64,000 nt of DNA from Lentzea albidocapillata. Its GTDB lineage: Bacteria > Actinomycetota > Actinomycetes > Mycobacteriales > Pseudonocardiaceae. A program made the translations under genes and the position numbers. The notes under the pieces are model-generated. The model was given only the letters and a program-made list of their open reading frames with translations, was not told the DNA's origin and ran no database searches. Shown one piece after another: positions 51,096 to 60,142 of this stretch. Location of the stretch: positions 186,001 through 250,000 of the forward strand of contig NZ_JOEA01000006.1 in the NCBI RefSeq assembly GCF_000719115.1, written 5' to 3'. Every line of letters starts with the position of its first letter. The stretch's first letter is position 1.

Positions 51096-52109
51096 ATGCC
51101 GACGTCAGCCGAGTGGCTCGAAGTGCGCGCTCACCTGCTCTTATGCCGCCACGCGCTGGCGCTCGCGGCCGTCTCCGAGTACCCGGACGTGCCCAGGGTC
51201 GCCGGCACACCGCTGCTCACGTCGCCGGACTGGATGCCTCCCGGTCCGCTCCCGCTGGCCGATCTCTCGCTGGAACTGAAGGCCTCCGCCGCGCTGCCCG
51301 AGGTGCCGGTCTCGGCGCTCCCCGACGGGTTCGGCAGCTACTCGGAGGCGATGGCGGCGCTCGCCGCGCCGGCCGTGTTCCAGAACCGCGAGACCTACCG
51401 GCTGCTCGGCTTCACCGGGCGGCACCTGACGTTCGGGCTCGGCAGCTACTTCGACGGCATCGACGTGGGCGAGGCCTGCGCGCACGAGTACGCGGCGCGC
51501 GAGATGGGGCGGATCGACGCGCTGCCGTCGCGCTCGGGGGTCGGTGATCCGTGCGATCCCCGGCGGCGGCCCGTCAACGTCGCCATCAGCACGCTCACTC
51601 TGCGGCACGACGAGGTCTCCGGGGAGGCGACGTTCTTCCTGCACTGGCGGGACCCGAAGCGCGTCGGGCACGCGGGTGGCATGTTCCAGGTGCTGCCGGT
51701 CGGGGTGTTCCAGGGTTCGTCCGAGGCCGACTTCTCGTTGTGGCACTGCATGATCCGCGAGTTCGCCGAGGAGATGCTCGGAGCGGAGGAGATCCACGAC
51801 GCCGACTACGCGGCCTGGCCGTTCGCCCGGCGGCTCACGGAGGCGGCCCGCGTGTTCTACCTCGGCATGGGCGTGGACCCCCTGACGTTCGCCACCGACA
51901 TGCTGACCGTGGCGGTGATCGAGGCTTCGCGGTTCGACGACTTGTTCGGCGATCTGGTGTCGCACAACGAAGAGGGCGAGGTGCTGCGCGGACTCCCGTT
52001 CACCGCTTCGAACATCGAGCGGTTCGTGCATCACGAACCGACGCAGGCCGCCGGTGCCGCGCTGCTGTCGCTGGCCTGGCAGCACCGGGCGGAGCTGCTC
52101 AAGGCCTGA
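51096..52109 (+). CDS. uncharacterised protein with Nudix-like C-terminal region
   Basis: Protein of 337 residues with no firm family. The C-terminal half has GGMFQVLPVGVFQ and, about 25 residues later, REFAEEMLG, which resembles a degenerate Nudix box. The N-terminal half is helical (RAHLLLCRHALALAAV). Similar sequences occur as C-terminal parts of actinobacterial XRE regulators. Ligand binding rather than catalysis is likely (inference). Its last 11 bases overlap the NIS synthetase gene. Confidence 0.7.
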   Translation: MPTSAEWLEVRAHLLLCRHALALAAVSEYPDVPRVAGTPLLTSPDWMPPGPLPLADLSLELKASAALPEVPVSALPDGFGSYSEAMAALAAPAVFQNRETYRLLGFTGRHLTFGLGSYFDGIDVGEACAHEYAAREMGRIDALPSRSGVGDPCDPRRRPVNVAISTLTLRHDEVSGEATFFLHWRDPKRVGHAGGMFQVLPVGVFQGSSEADFSLWHCMIREFAEEMLGAEEIHDADYAAWPFARRLTEAARVFYLGMGVDPLTFATDMLTVAVIEASRFDDLFGDLVSHNEEGEVLRGLPFTASNIERFVHHEPTQAAGAALLSLAWQHRAELLKA

Positions 52110-53442
52110 ACGGGTTCGGCAGGAAGGCCCACTTCGTCGTGCGCGGGTCGAGCCGCATCAGCGTGAGTGGCTTGGCGGGCAACGGATCGTGCAGCAGCGC
52201 GTGCCGGTCCGGGGTGTCCGGGACCGTGCGCGCCACCACGTCCCACAGGTCGGCGTCCGGGGCGTCGAGCGCCTCGACCAGTCCGGTCAGCGCGGTCGCG
52301 AAGAACGTCGCGAAGGTCTTGGCGCGCAAGGCCTCCGGGCTCGCGTGCAGGCGTCCGGGCAGGCCGGCGCGCGGGCTGACGCGGATGTCGGCGAGGTCGC
52401 GGTAGATCACCCGGCTCGGCCTGCCGCCGACCAGGCCGACCAGCAGGTTCTGTTCGTGCGCCTCCAGGGCCACCCCGCGCGCGAGCAGCGTCATCAGCGG
52501 CGGCACGGTCAGCTCGGCGAACTCCGCGAGCCAGCCGATCGGGTCGGCGATCGGCCTGCCTCTCAATGCGGCCAGGGGCAGCAGCGTCTCGCCCTCGCGC
52601 GGCACGGGTTTGTCGCGCAGGATCACGCCGAGCCGCCGGTCGGGTTCGCCGTCGGTGAGCACGGCGGCCGATGCCCGGTTGTGCTGCAGTTCGATGCCCT
52701 CGACAGCCACGTCCAGGAAGTCGGAGACCGTTGTCGCCGTGGCGATCGAGCCGCCGGAGATGTCCCGCACGGCCGAGGTGATTTGCGCGCTCAGCGTCGT
52801 TTTGACGTGCCACGCGCCGGCCGAGAGCGTGCGCAGCGCCATCAGCGGGCTCGCGTCGAGGGTGCCGGCGGTGATCACGCCCAGCCGGTCCGCCTGCCAG
52901 GGGTGCACCGGGAGCAGGATCCGCTCGCCGTCGCGCAGCTCGTCCGGCCAGTCGCCGAACACCACGTGCTGTGCCGCGGGGTGCAGCCGCAGCGGCACGA
53001 CCGGGCGGTGCTCGGGGCCGTACGCGAGGTGGTCGGCGGCGGTGAACCCGGTGCGGTTGCGGCAGCACGGGTGCAGCGGATGGCCGTCGACCACGCTCTG
53101 CTCGTGCTCCTCCAGCGACCTGTCCAGGAATGGAGTCGTGAGCGGGCTCGTTGTGCGCGACAGGGCCAGTCCGGCCACGCTGTGGGCGACCTCGGCGATC
53201 AGGTCCTCCGAGCGGGGCCAGCGCAGTGCGGTGAGGAGGTCGACCGGGTGGGAGTACTCGGTCGGGTCGACGCTGACCTGCGGCAACGGCTCGATCGCGA
53301 ACGCCCGGCGCAGGCGCGCGAGGATCGCCGCACGGGCTCCGGGCAGCGCCGCGACGAACCTTTCGGCGCGTCTTTCGTCCAGCGCGGCGGCGAACTCGGA
53401 CTCGACAGGTGTTTGCGTCAGAATGATCTGATCCTGACACAT
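52099..53442 (-). CDS. IucA/IucC-family NIS siderophore synthetase
   Basis: NRPS-independent siderophore synthetase of 447 residues. Family motifs: GHPLHPCCRNRTG (120-132), HPWQ (180-183), KTTLSAQITSAVRDIS and EAHEQN. These bind ATP and the carboxylate. It joins a polycarboxylate to an amine or alcohol. Divergent from the second synthetase with only 22 bases between starts. Confidence 0.9.
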   Translation of the reverse strand: MCQDQIILTQTPVESEFAAALDERRAERFVAALPGARAAILARLRRAFAIEPLPQVSVDPTEYSHPVDLLTALRWPRSEDLIAEVAHSVAGLALSRTTSPLTTPFLDRSLEEHEQSVVDGHPLHPCCRNRTGFTAADHLAYGPEHRPVVPLRLHPAAQHVVFGDWPDELRDGERILLPVHPWQADRLGVITAGTLDASPLMALRTLSAGAWHVKTTLSAQITSAVRDISGGSIATATTVSDFLDVAVEGIELQHNRASAAVLTDGEPDRRLGVILRDKPVPREGETLLPLAALRGRPIADPIGWLAEFAELTVPPLMTLLARGVALEAHEQNLLVGLVGGRPSRVIYRDLADIRVSPRAGLPGRLHASPEALRAKTFATFFATALTGLVEALDAPDADLWDVVARTVPDTPDRHALLHDPLPAKPLTLMRLDPRTTKWAFLPNPFRP

Positions 53443-53464
53443 CGCCGGAGAGAAGCGGACACCG

Positions 53465-54904
53465 GTGGAATCGATCACTGCCCCCGACGGCATCACGACG
53501 ACGGCCCTGCTGAACTGCCTGCGCCGGGAGGTGGGGGAGTGGGCGGACGGCACGCTCCGGCTGCCGCGCACCGGCACGCTGCTGCGCGTGCGGGAGGGGC
53601 GCTGGCTGTCGGACCCCGAGGTGTTCACCGGTTCGTGGCAGCCGTTGTCGTGGCACGAACTCGCCGTGCTCATCACCAAGGAGCTCGGTGACCCGCCGGT
53701 CGGCTTCCTGGACGAGATCGCGGGGTCGCGGTCGGCCATCGCCGCCGTGCTCGACGCCCGCACCGCTCCGCCCGCCGATCTCTACCGGCGCTCCGAGCAG
53801 GCGTTGGTCGCCGGCCACCGCTACCACCCCGCGCCGAAGGGCCGCGGCGGCCTGCCCGCGCCGGAGTGGCTGCCGTACGCGCCCGAGGTGCACGCGAGTT
53901 TTTCGTTGGCGCACCTGGAAGGCTCGTTCGTCGACGACGGCGAGGTGCCGTTGCCCGCCGGGCTCCTCCCCGCGCATCCGTGGCAGCTGACGTTACTGGG
54001 GCTCGAAGGTCCGGTGTCCGGGCCCGAGGTGTGGCCGACGTCCTCGGTGCGCACGGTGTACGACCCGGCGGCAGATCTGTTCTACAAGTTCAGCCTCGAC
54101 GTGCAGATCACCAACGACGTGCGCCGGTTGTGGGCGCACGACCTGCGGTGGATCCCGCCGCTCGCGCGCCTGCTGAGACCGGTGTTCGCGGACATCGCCT
54201 CGGTCTTCCCCGGCGCGGCCTTTCTGATCGACCGCGGTTACCGGACGTCGCCGGATGCCTTCGAAGGCCTGGCGGTCGTGGTGCGTGACGGCATCCGGCA
54301 GCACGCGCTTCCCGGCGTGACCCCGTTGCTGGCAGCAGGGATCAGCGAGGGCTTCGAGGGAAACCCGTTGGACGGCTTGGATTCCGGCGGTGCGCTGCGT
54401 TGGTTCCGGCGGTACGTCTCGGTCGTCGTTCCTCCTGTGCTGCACGCGTTCTTCGCGCACGGTGTCGTGATGGAGTGCCACCTGCAGAACGTCGTGGTGG
54501 GCGTCGACGCCGAGGGCATGCCGGTCCAGGCGATCTACCGCGATCCCGAAGGCATGCGGCTGCTGCCCCGGCACGCCGAGCTGCTGTCCTCAATGGACGG
54601 ATCGGACGGTTCGCGGGGAGTGTCCGAGGCGAAGGGGTGGGAGCGGCTGCGGTACTGCCTCGTCGTCAACCACCTGATCGAGATCGCGGGTGCCGTGCTG
54701 GACCGGCACCCCGGCCTGGACGTGTGGGCGGAGGCACGGTCCGTGTTCGTCGCCTATGCGCGAGACCACGGATGTGAACAGGTCATGTCGTTGCTGGACA
54801 ACCGGTTCGTGCCCGCGAAGGCGAACCTGCTGTTGCGCTGGACGCGTGCGGAGGGCGCGGCGAGCCGGTACGTCGACTGCCCGAACCCGTTGTACCGGAA
54901 TTAG
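53465..54904 (+). CDS. IucA/IucC-family NIS siderophore synthetase
   Basis: Second NIS synthetase, 479 residues, GTG start. Motifs: GHRYHPAPKGRGG (118-129), HPWQ (171-174), YKFSLDVQITNDVRR and ECHLQN. All active-site blocks are kept. The pair probably makes a polycarboxylate-type siderophore, but no hydroxylase, acyltransferase, decarboxylase, exporter or receptor gene is in the window. Confidence 0.9.
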   Translation: MESITAPDGITTTALLNCLRREVGEWADGTLRLPRTGTLLRVREGRWLSDPEVFTGSWQPLSWHELAVLITKELGDPPVGFLDEIAGSRSAIAAVLDARTAPPADLYRRSEQALVAGHRYHPAPKGRGGLPAPEWLPYAPEVHASFSLAHLEGSFVDDGEVPLPAGLLPAHPWQLTLLGLEGPVSGPEVWPTSSVRTVYDPAADLFYKFSLDVQITNDVRRLWAHDLRWIPPLARLLRPVFADIASVFPGAAFLIDRGYRTSPDAFEGLAVVVRDGIRQHALPGVTPLLAAGISEGFEGNPLDGLDSGGALRWFRRYVSVVVPPVLHAFFAHGVVMECHLQNVVVGVDAEGMPVQAIYRDPEGMRLLPRHAELLSSMDGSDGSRGVSEAKGWERLRYCLVVNHLIEIAGAVLDRHPGLDVWAEARSVFVAYARDHGCEQVMSLLDNRFVPAKANLLLRWTRAEGAASRYVDCPNPLYRN

Positions 54905-54950
54905 CTCACCGGCACGGCAACCTGAACGCCGACTGCCGCGTGAAGGTTCC

Positions 54951-57647
54951 GTGCTGTGTCTTCTGGGAGAAGTGAGTGCGGGAGCGGTGGACCTGGGCGC
55001 GCCCAGGCAGCGGTGCGTCCTCGCCGCGCTCGCGGTCGACGCCGGCAAGGTCGTGCCGGTCGACCGGCTGGTCGAACGGGTCTGGGGTGCCGACGCGGCA
55101 CCGCGGGCGCGCACGACCCTGCACAGCTACGTGTCACGGCTGCGCCGGGCGGTGGCGGCGATCGGCGGGCTGGCGATCGAGCACCGGTCCGGCGGGTACG
55201 TCCTGCTCGGTGACGAGATCGACCTGCTGAAGTTCCACGACCTGCGCGCGCGTGCCCGATCCGGGGACGCGGCCGGGTTGCTGACCGAGGCGCTGGCGTT
55301 GTGGCGGGCGGAGGCGCTGACCGGCCTCGACGGCGAGTGGGCGCGCGAGGAACGCGACCGGCTGGAACAGGAACGACTGGCGGCCTCGCACGAGCTGGTC
55401 GACGCGCGGCTGGCGGCCGGCGGGGGCGGGGAACTGGTGGCCGAGCTGGCCGCACGGGTCGCGAGCCACCCGTTGAACGAGCATGTGGCGCGCCAGTACC
55501 TGCTGGCACTGCACCGGGCCGGGCGCGGCACCGATGCGCTGGAGCACTACCGGCGGATCCGTGAGCGGCTGCAGGCGGAGCTGGGCACCGAGCCCTCGGT
55601 CGCCTTGCGCGAGCTGCACCAGCGGATCCTCGCCGCCGACCCCCGGCTCACCGCCGCGCCGCCGCTTCCGGTGGTGCCGCGGCAGCTGCCTTCGGAACCC
55701 ATCACGTTCGTCGGCCGTCACGAGGAACTGGACCGTCTCGACGCCGCCGTCGCCGGCACCGTGCTCATCTCGGCGATCGCGGGCACCGGCGGGATCGGCA
55801 AGACCAGCCTCGCGTTGCGCTGGGCGCACCGCAACGCCGGCCGGTTCGCCGACGGCCAGCTGTACATCGACCTGCGCGGCTTCTCGCCGGCCGAGGAGCC
55901 GATGGACGCCGGCGAGGCGCTGGGAGGCCTGCTGCACGCGCTGGCCGTCGAACCGGGCCGCATCCCCGCCGACGTCCAGTCCCGTTCGGCGTTGTTCCGC
56001 TCGCTGGTCGCGGGCAGGCGGATGGTGCTGGTGCTCGACAACGCGGCGAGCACCGACCAGGTCGTGCCGCTGCTGCCCGGCTCCGAGCTGTGCACCGTGC
56101 TCGTCACGAGCCGCAACCGGTTGCCCGGCCTGGTCACCCGGTACGCGGCCGAGCACCTCGTGCTGACCGAGCTCAACGACGCCGACGCCCGCGCGCTGCT
56201 CGCCGGCCGGCTCGGCACCGGTCGCCTGGAGGCCGAACCGCGGGCCGTCGACCAGCTGATCGCGATGTGCGGCGGGTTCCCGCTGGCGCTGAGCATCGTC
56301 ATCGCCCATGCCCAGATCCGGCGAGGCCTGCCGCTGGCCGTCCTCGCCGCCGAACTGAGTGACGCCGTCATCGACGTGCTCGACAACGAGGAGCCCTCCG
56401 CCAGCCTGCCCGCCGTGCTGTCGTGGTCGTTGCGCGCCCTGTGCCCGTGGCAGCGCGACGCGTTCGCTCTCCTCGGTACCTCTCCGGGCCCTGACATCGG
56501 CCTGGCCGCCGCGGCCTGCCTCCTCGGCATCGAACGGGCACCGGCCAGACAGGTGCTGAGGGCGTTGGAAGAGGCTTCCCTGCTGTACCAGGACGTTCCG
56601 GGCCGGTGGCGGATGCACGGCCTGGTCCGTGCCTACGCCGCCGCGGTCGCCCAGGACCTGCCGGCCGTGGTGCGGGAGGAGGCGACCCGGCGGGTGCTCG
56701 GCCACTACCTCGAAGCCGCACGGGCGGCGGACCGGACCATGGACCGGCTCCGCTTCCCGCCCCCGATCGACCACGTCGTCCACGACGCGCACGTCGACCC
56801 GGTGCCGGACGACCAGGCGGCGCAGGAGTGGTTCGAGGCCGAGTTCGCGTGCCTGGTCGCCGCCCAGCAGTCCGCGCTCGACCAGCAGAGCCACGCCGTC
56901 GCCTGGCTGCTGGCGTGGAACACCACCACGTTCATGGCGCGGAGCGGCCTCGTGCACGCCCGCCTCGCGATGTGGCGGATCGCCGCCGATGCCGCCACGC
57001 ACCTGCGGAACACGGCCGTCCTCGCGAGCACCGAACACATGACCGGTGCCGCCCTCGTCGTGCTGGGGCACCACGAGACCGCCGTCGAACACCTCCACCG
57101 CGCACTGGCTTTGGCCGATCCCGTTCACCTGGCCGGAGTCCACTACTCGCTCGGCGTCGCCTGGGGCCCGAAGGACGCGCGGCAGGCGTTCAAGCACGCC
57201 CGCCGCGCGCTTGCCGTCTACCGCGTGATGGGTGCGCGGGAGTGGGAAGCGCGCACACTCGCCCAGATAAGCTGGCTCACGGCGTTCCTGGGAAGGCTTG
57301 ACGCAGCCAGGAGTTTCAGCCGTGTCGCGCTCGCCATGCACCGCGAGCAGGGGTATCGCACGGGGGAGGCGACCATGCTCGCGTGCCTCGGTTTCGTCGC
57401 GCACGAAAGCGACTGCTACGAGGAATCCGTTGAGCACTATGAACAAGCCATCGCCGTGGTGCGGGAACTAGGACACCTGCACGGACTCGCGGACGGCCTC
57501 GAACGCATGGGCCACACCCTCGTGGCGCTCGGCCGGCACTCGTGCGCCGAGGCCGCCTGGCGGGAGGCGCTCGGCATCTACCTCCAGCGTGGCATGGAGG
57601 CAGAAACCGAACGCGTACAACGACTTCTCACCCGAACTCGAAGTTGA
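54951..57647 (+). CDS. SARP-type regulator, AfsR-like (BTAD, NB-ARC, TPR)
   Basis: Regulator of 898 residues from GTG 54951 (GAAGG upstream). An OmpR-type winged helix (about 15-90), bacterial transcription activation domain (about 95-240), NB-ARC ATPase with GTGGIGKTS near 280, and C-terminal TPRs (about 650-890). It begins 46 bases after the NIS synthetase, so they may be cotranscribed. AfsR-like proteins activate secondary-metabolite genes. Confidence 0.92.
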   Translation: MLCLLGEVSAGAVDLGAPRQRCVLAALAVDAGKVVPVDRLVERVWGADAAPRARTTLHSYVSRLRRAVAAIGGLAIEHRSGGYVLLGDEIDLLKFHDLRARARSGDAAGLLTEALALWRAEALTGLDGEWAREERDRLEQERLAASHELVDARLAAGGGGELVAELAARVASHPLNEHVARQYLLALHRAGRGTDALEHYRRIRERLQAELGTEPSVALRELHQRILAADPRLTAAPPLPVVPRQLPSEPITFVGRHEELDRLDAAVAGTVLISAIAGTGGIGKTSLALRWAHRNAGRFADGQLYIDLRGFSPAEEPMDAGEALGGLLHALAVEPGRIPADVQSRSALFRSLVAGRRMVLVLDNAASTDQVVPLLPGSELCTVLVTSRNRLPGLVTRYAAEHLVLTELNDADARALLAGRLGTGRLEAEPRAVDQLIAMCGGFPLALSIVIAHAQIRRGLPLAVLAAELSDAVIDVLDNEEPSASLPAVLSWSLRALCPWQRDAFALLGTSPGPDIGLAAAACLLGIERAPARQVLRALEEASLLYQDVPGRWRMHGLVRAYAAAVAQDLPAVVREEATRRVLGHYLEAARAADRTMDRLRFPPPIDHVVHDAHVDPVPDDQAAQEWFEAEFACLVAAQQSALDQQSHAVAWLLAWNTTTFMARSGLVHARLAMWRIAADAATHLRNTAVLASTEHMTGAALVVLGHHETAVEHLHRALALADPVHLAGVHYSLGVAWGPKDARQAFKHARRALAVYRVMGAREWEARTLAQISWLTAFLGRLDAARSFSRVALAMHREQGYRTGEATMLACLGFVAHESDCYEESVEHYEQAIAVVRELGHLHGLADGLERMGHTLVALGRHSCAEAAWREALGIYLQRGMEAETERVQRLLTRTRS

Positions 57648-57707
57648 CCCAGGTGGCCCTGCGCCTTTACGGGGCGAACCAGGACAAGCCGCGAACTTTC
57701 CGGCCGC

Positions 57708-59141
57708 TCAGAGGAGGCGCTTGATCTCTCCCCTCGCCCGGTAGAAGCCGCCGCTCGCCGAGGTGTGGATCTCGGTCACCAGGTACCGCGCGCCGGGCAC
57801 CCGGATGTCCTTCGGGAACTGCACGGCGCGGGAGCGGTCGTAGCCGTCGGAGATCACGCGGACGCGCATGCGGCCGCCTTCCTGCACGCACTCCACCACG
57901 ACGCCGCCGGACGGGATCGCGCTGGCCACAACGGTTTCCACCTCGGCCGTCGCCTCGACGCGCTGCCAGTGGTCGGCCTTGATGTCGCTGCGCTGCGGCA
58001 GTTCGCCCTGCTCCGCCGCGTGGATCGCGGCTGGGCTGGCGTCGATGCACGCCAGTGAGCCGTCGGTCGTGACAATGTAGAGGCGCTCGTCGCGGTACTG
58101 CATGGAGAACGCGGAACCGCAGCCCGTGCCCAGCTTCCACAGGCGCGTGCCGTCCGCCGCGAAGCAGTACACCGACGAGTGGTTGTCGCCGGCGAACACG
58201 TAGTCGCCGCCCGGCGAGGTGGCGCACGAGAAAACCGCCGCGTCGCAACGGTAGCGCGCGGTCTCGGCCCCGGTGGCACGGGACAGCCGGTGCACCCACC
58301 CGCGGCTGGTGCCCGCGAACACCTCGGTCGGCTCCTGCCAGCCGAACAGCACCGCACCCGTCGTCTCGGCGTGCCACACGGGATCGCCGGTGCGCGCCGC
58401 GTAGTGCGTGACGCCCCGGGAGTGCCCGTGGAACGCGCCCTCCGGCGCACACCGCACCATCCACGCGCTGTCGCCCGCGCTGCGGCGGGACCACTGGAAC
58501 TCGTCCTCGTGGTCGACGATCGTGATGCCGCCCTGACGATCGGACACGCCGAGCACGCCGTCGTCGATGTCGAGCCAGTAGATGTCGACGTCGGTGGCGA
58601 TCTCGTACGCGACGCGCGGAACCTTGCCGCCCAGGTCGTACACGCGCCCGTCGTCACAGCCCGCGTAGATCCAGAAGTCGTCGGCGACGATGCACTTCAC
58701 GCCGTCAGGTAGGCCGTAGCGCCCGGTGACCTGGCCGTCGTGCGTGAGCGTGAAGACGTCGCCGCGCTCGTTGCCGACCCACGCCTCGTCCTCGCCGATG
58801 AAGATGCCGAACGCGGGCGCACCGGAGTGGAACCGCCACAGCACAGGGGCTTGCCGCGCACTGGACCGCACGCTGGTGATCTCGCGCCGGGTGATCGCCC
58901 GCCGCTGCCGCCCGCCCTTGACCGCGGGCGCGTAGCCCTTGCGGACCTTCTCGCCGATCTTCTTCTCGGCCGCGCTCACCGCCTTGGCCTCGTCGGCGAA
59001 CGTGGACTCGCGCGTCGAGCCCCGCTCGCCGATGCGGCCGAACGTGATGCTCACCCTCGTGCCGTCGACGACGACCTCGTAGAACTTGTGCGCGCTCCCG
59101 CTCGCCTCGGACAGCTCCAGGTACGTGGTGGCAGCAGCCAC
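57708..59141 (-). CDS. WGR-domain protein fused to a beta-propeller
   Basis: Protein of 477 residues from GTG with GGGGGAG upstream. Residues 1 to about 75 match the WGR domain (HKFYEVVVDGTRVSITFGRIG, then TFADEAKAVSAAEKKIGEKVRKGY). The rest is a PQQ/WD-like beta-propeller with repeating blades such as GNERGDVFTL, GCDDGRVYDL, AGTSRGWVHRL and TTDGSLACID. WGR domains are known from PARPs and MolR-type proteins, where they bind nucleic acid. It is the last gene of the toxin/immunity operon. Role unknown. Confidence 0.85.
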   Translation of the reverse strand: MAAATTYLELSEASGSAHKFYEVVVDGTRVSITFGRIGERGSTRESTFADEAKAVSAAEKKIGEKVRKGYAPAVKGGRQRRAITRREITSVRSSARQAPVLWRFHSGAPAFGIFIGEDEAWVGNERGDVFTLTHDGQVTGRYGLPDGVKCIVADDFWIYAGCDDGRVYDLGGKVPRVAYEIATDVDIYWLDIDDGVLGVSDRQGGITIVDHEDEFQWSRRSAGDSAWMVRCAPEGAFHGHSRGVTHYAARTGDPVWHAETTGAVLFGWQEPTEVFAGTSRGWVHRLSRATGAETARYRCDAAVFSCATSPGGDYVFAGDNHSSVYCFAADGTRLWKLGTGCGSAFSMQYRDERLYIVTTDGSLACIDASPAAIHAAEQGELPQRSDIKADHWQRVEATAEVETVVASAIPSGGVVVECVQEGGRMRVRVISDGYDRSRAVQFPKDIRVPGARYLVTEIHTSASGGFYRARGEIKRLL

Positions 59142-59203
59142 GGTCTCCCCCTCGCGTTGATCAGCTGGAACGACCGTAGCAAGGGGGTCTGACAATTCCG
59201 GTG

Positions 59204-59641
59204 TCAGGCGTTCGCGAGCCCGTTGCGGAACCAGTCCGGCATCTGCTCGTCGTTGCGCGGGAACCACTTCTGCTCGGTGGCGAAGTTCTCCGGGGACGGC
59301 GCGGCGTCGAACTTCGGTGCCTCGTCGCGGTTGTAGCGGATGGAGAACGTGCCGGGAGGGTCCAGGATGTACTCGAACTCGATCCACGAACCGAGGCCCT
59401 CGGCGTACATGCCCTTGCGCAGCTGCTGGAACTTCCGCCACACCTCCGGCGGGAACGACCAGCCGCGCACCGAACCGTCCGTCATCTTCAGACCCGTGTC
59501 GGCCTCGCTGTGCGGGCCGATCATCTTGGCGCGCAGCACCAGGCGCGACCACCCCTGCGGCAGGGTCGGCAGGATCTCCTGGGTGATCTCCGCGAGCTTC
59601 TCCTGCTGCTCGATCGGGCTGAGCGCCGGCCAGTTCGCCAT
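59204..59641 (-). CDS. YezG-like (DUF600) immunity protein, second copy
   Basis: 145-residue protein resembling YezG/DUF600 immunity proteins: an N-terminal helix, QGWSRLVLRAKMIG, and the C-terminal YNRDEAPKF then FPRNDEQMPDWFRNG. It differs clearly from the neighbour at 59684, so it may protect against a different toxin tip. Operon position supports an immunity role. Confidence 0.75.
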   Translation of the reverse strand: MANWPALSPIEQQEKLAEITQEILPTLPQGWSRLVLRAKMIGPHSEADTGLKMTDGSVRGWSFPPEVWRKFQQLRKGMYAEGLGSWIEFEYILDPPGTFSIRYNRDEAPKFDAAPSPENFATEQKWFPRNDEQMPDWFRNGLANA

Positions 59642-59683
59642 GGTTGTTCGCTTTCTCCTAGATCGCGGTCGGGCCCGGTCAGC

Positions 59684-60142
59684 CTACTGATCGGCCAGGC
59701 TCACCTCGTGTGCGCGCTGCAGTTCCAGCCCGCGCTCGACGGTCTCGCGCAGCCAGCCCCGCAGGTGCTCGTCCGCGCGCGGGAACGCCTCCAGATCGCG
59801 CACGAACATCATCGGGTGCAGCTCCGGCGACCACCGCGGGTCCTCGTCGTAGTTGAACGTCACCTCGGGCGCGGCTTCGCGGCGCAGCACGAACCGCGCC
59901 GACAACCACGTGCCGCGGTCCTCCTCGTACATCTGCTCGCGGAGTTCCTGCAGCCGGTCGGTGATCTCCGCCGGCCGCACCTCGCCCGCGAACCGGCCCT
60001 GGGCGTCCTGCGCGGACGTGGCGAGCTCGTACGCCATGACGTTCGCCCAGACGTCCAGGGTGACGCGGTTCCACCCGGCCGGGGCACCCGCCTCCAGCAG
60101 CGCGCAGATCTCAGCGACCCTTGTACCGGTCCTGGGGTCCAT
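59684..60142 (-). CDS. YezG-like (DUF600) immunity protein, toxin-coupled
   Basis: 152-residue protein with the family signature: AGWNRVTLDVWANV, FNYDEDPRWSPELHP and FPRADEHLRGWLRE. The start lies inside the toxin gene (32-base overlap), so it is translated with the toxin. In Bacillus subtilis YezG neutralises the YeeF DNase toxin, and the toxin here also ends in a nuclease domain. Confidence 0.82.
   Translation of the reverse strand: MDPRTGTRVAEICALLEAGAPAGWNRVTLDVWANVMAYELATSAQDAQGRFAGEVRPAEITDRLQELREQMYEEDRGTWLSARFVLRREAAPEVTFNYDEDPRWSPELHPMMFVRDLEAFPRADEHLRGWLRETVERGLELQRAHEVSLADQ

Noticed and set aside
53400..53500. Fur/DmdR-type iron box between the NIS synthetases
   Set aside because: No TTAGGTTAGG-like palindrome is present in the 22-base gap or the flanks.
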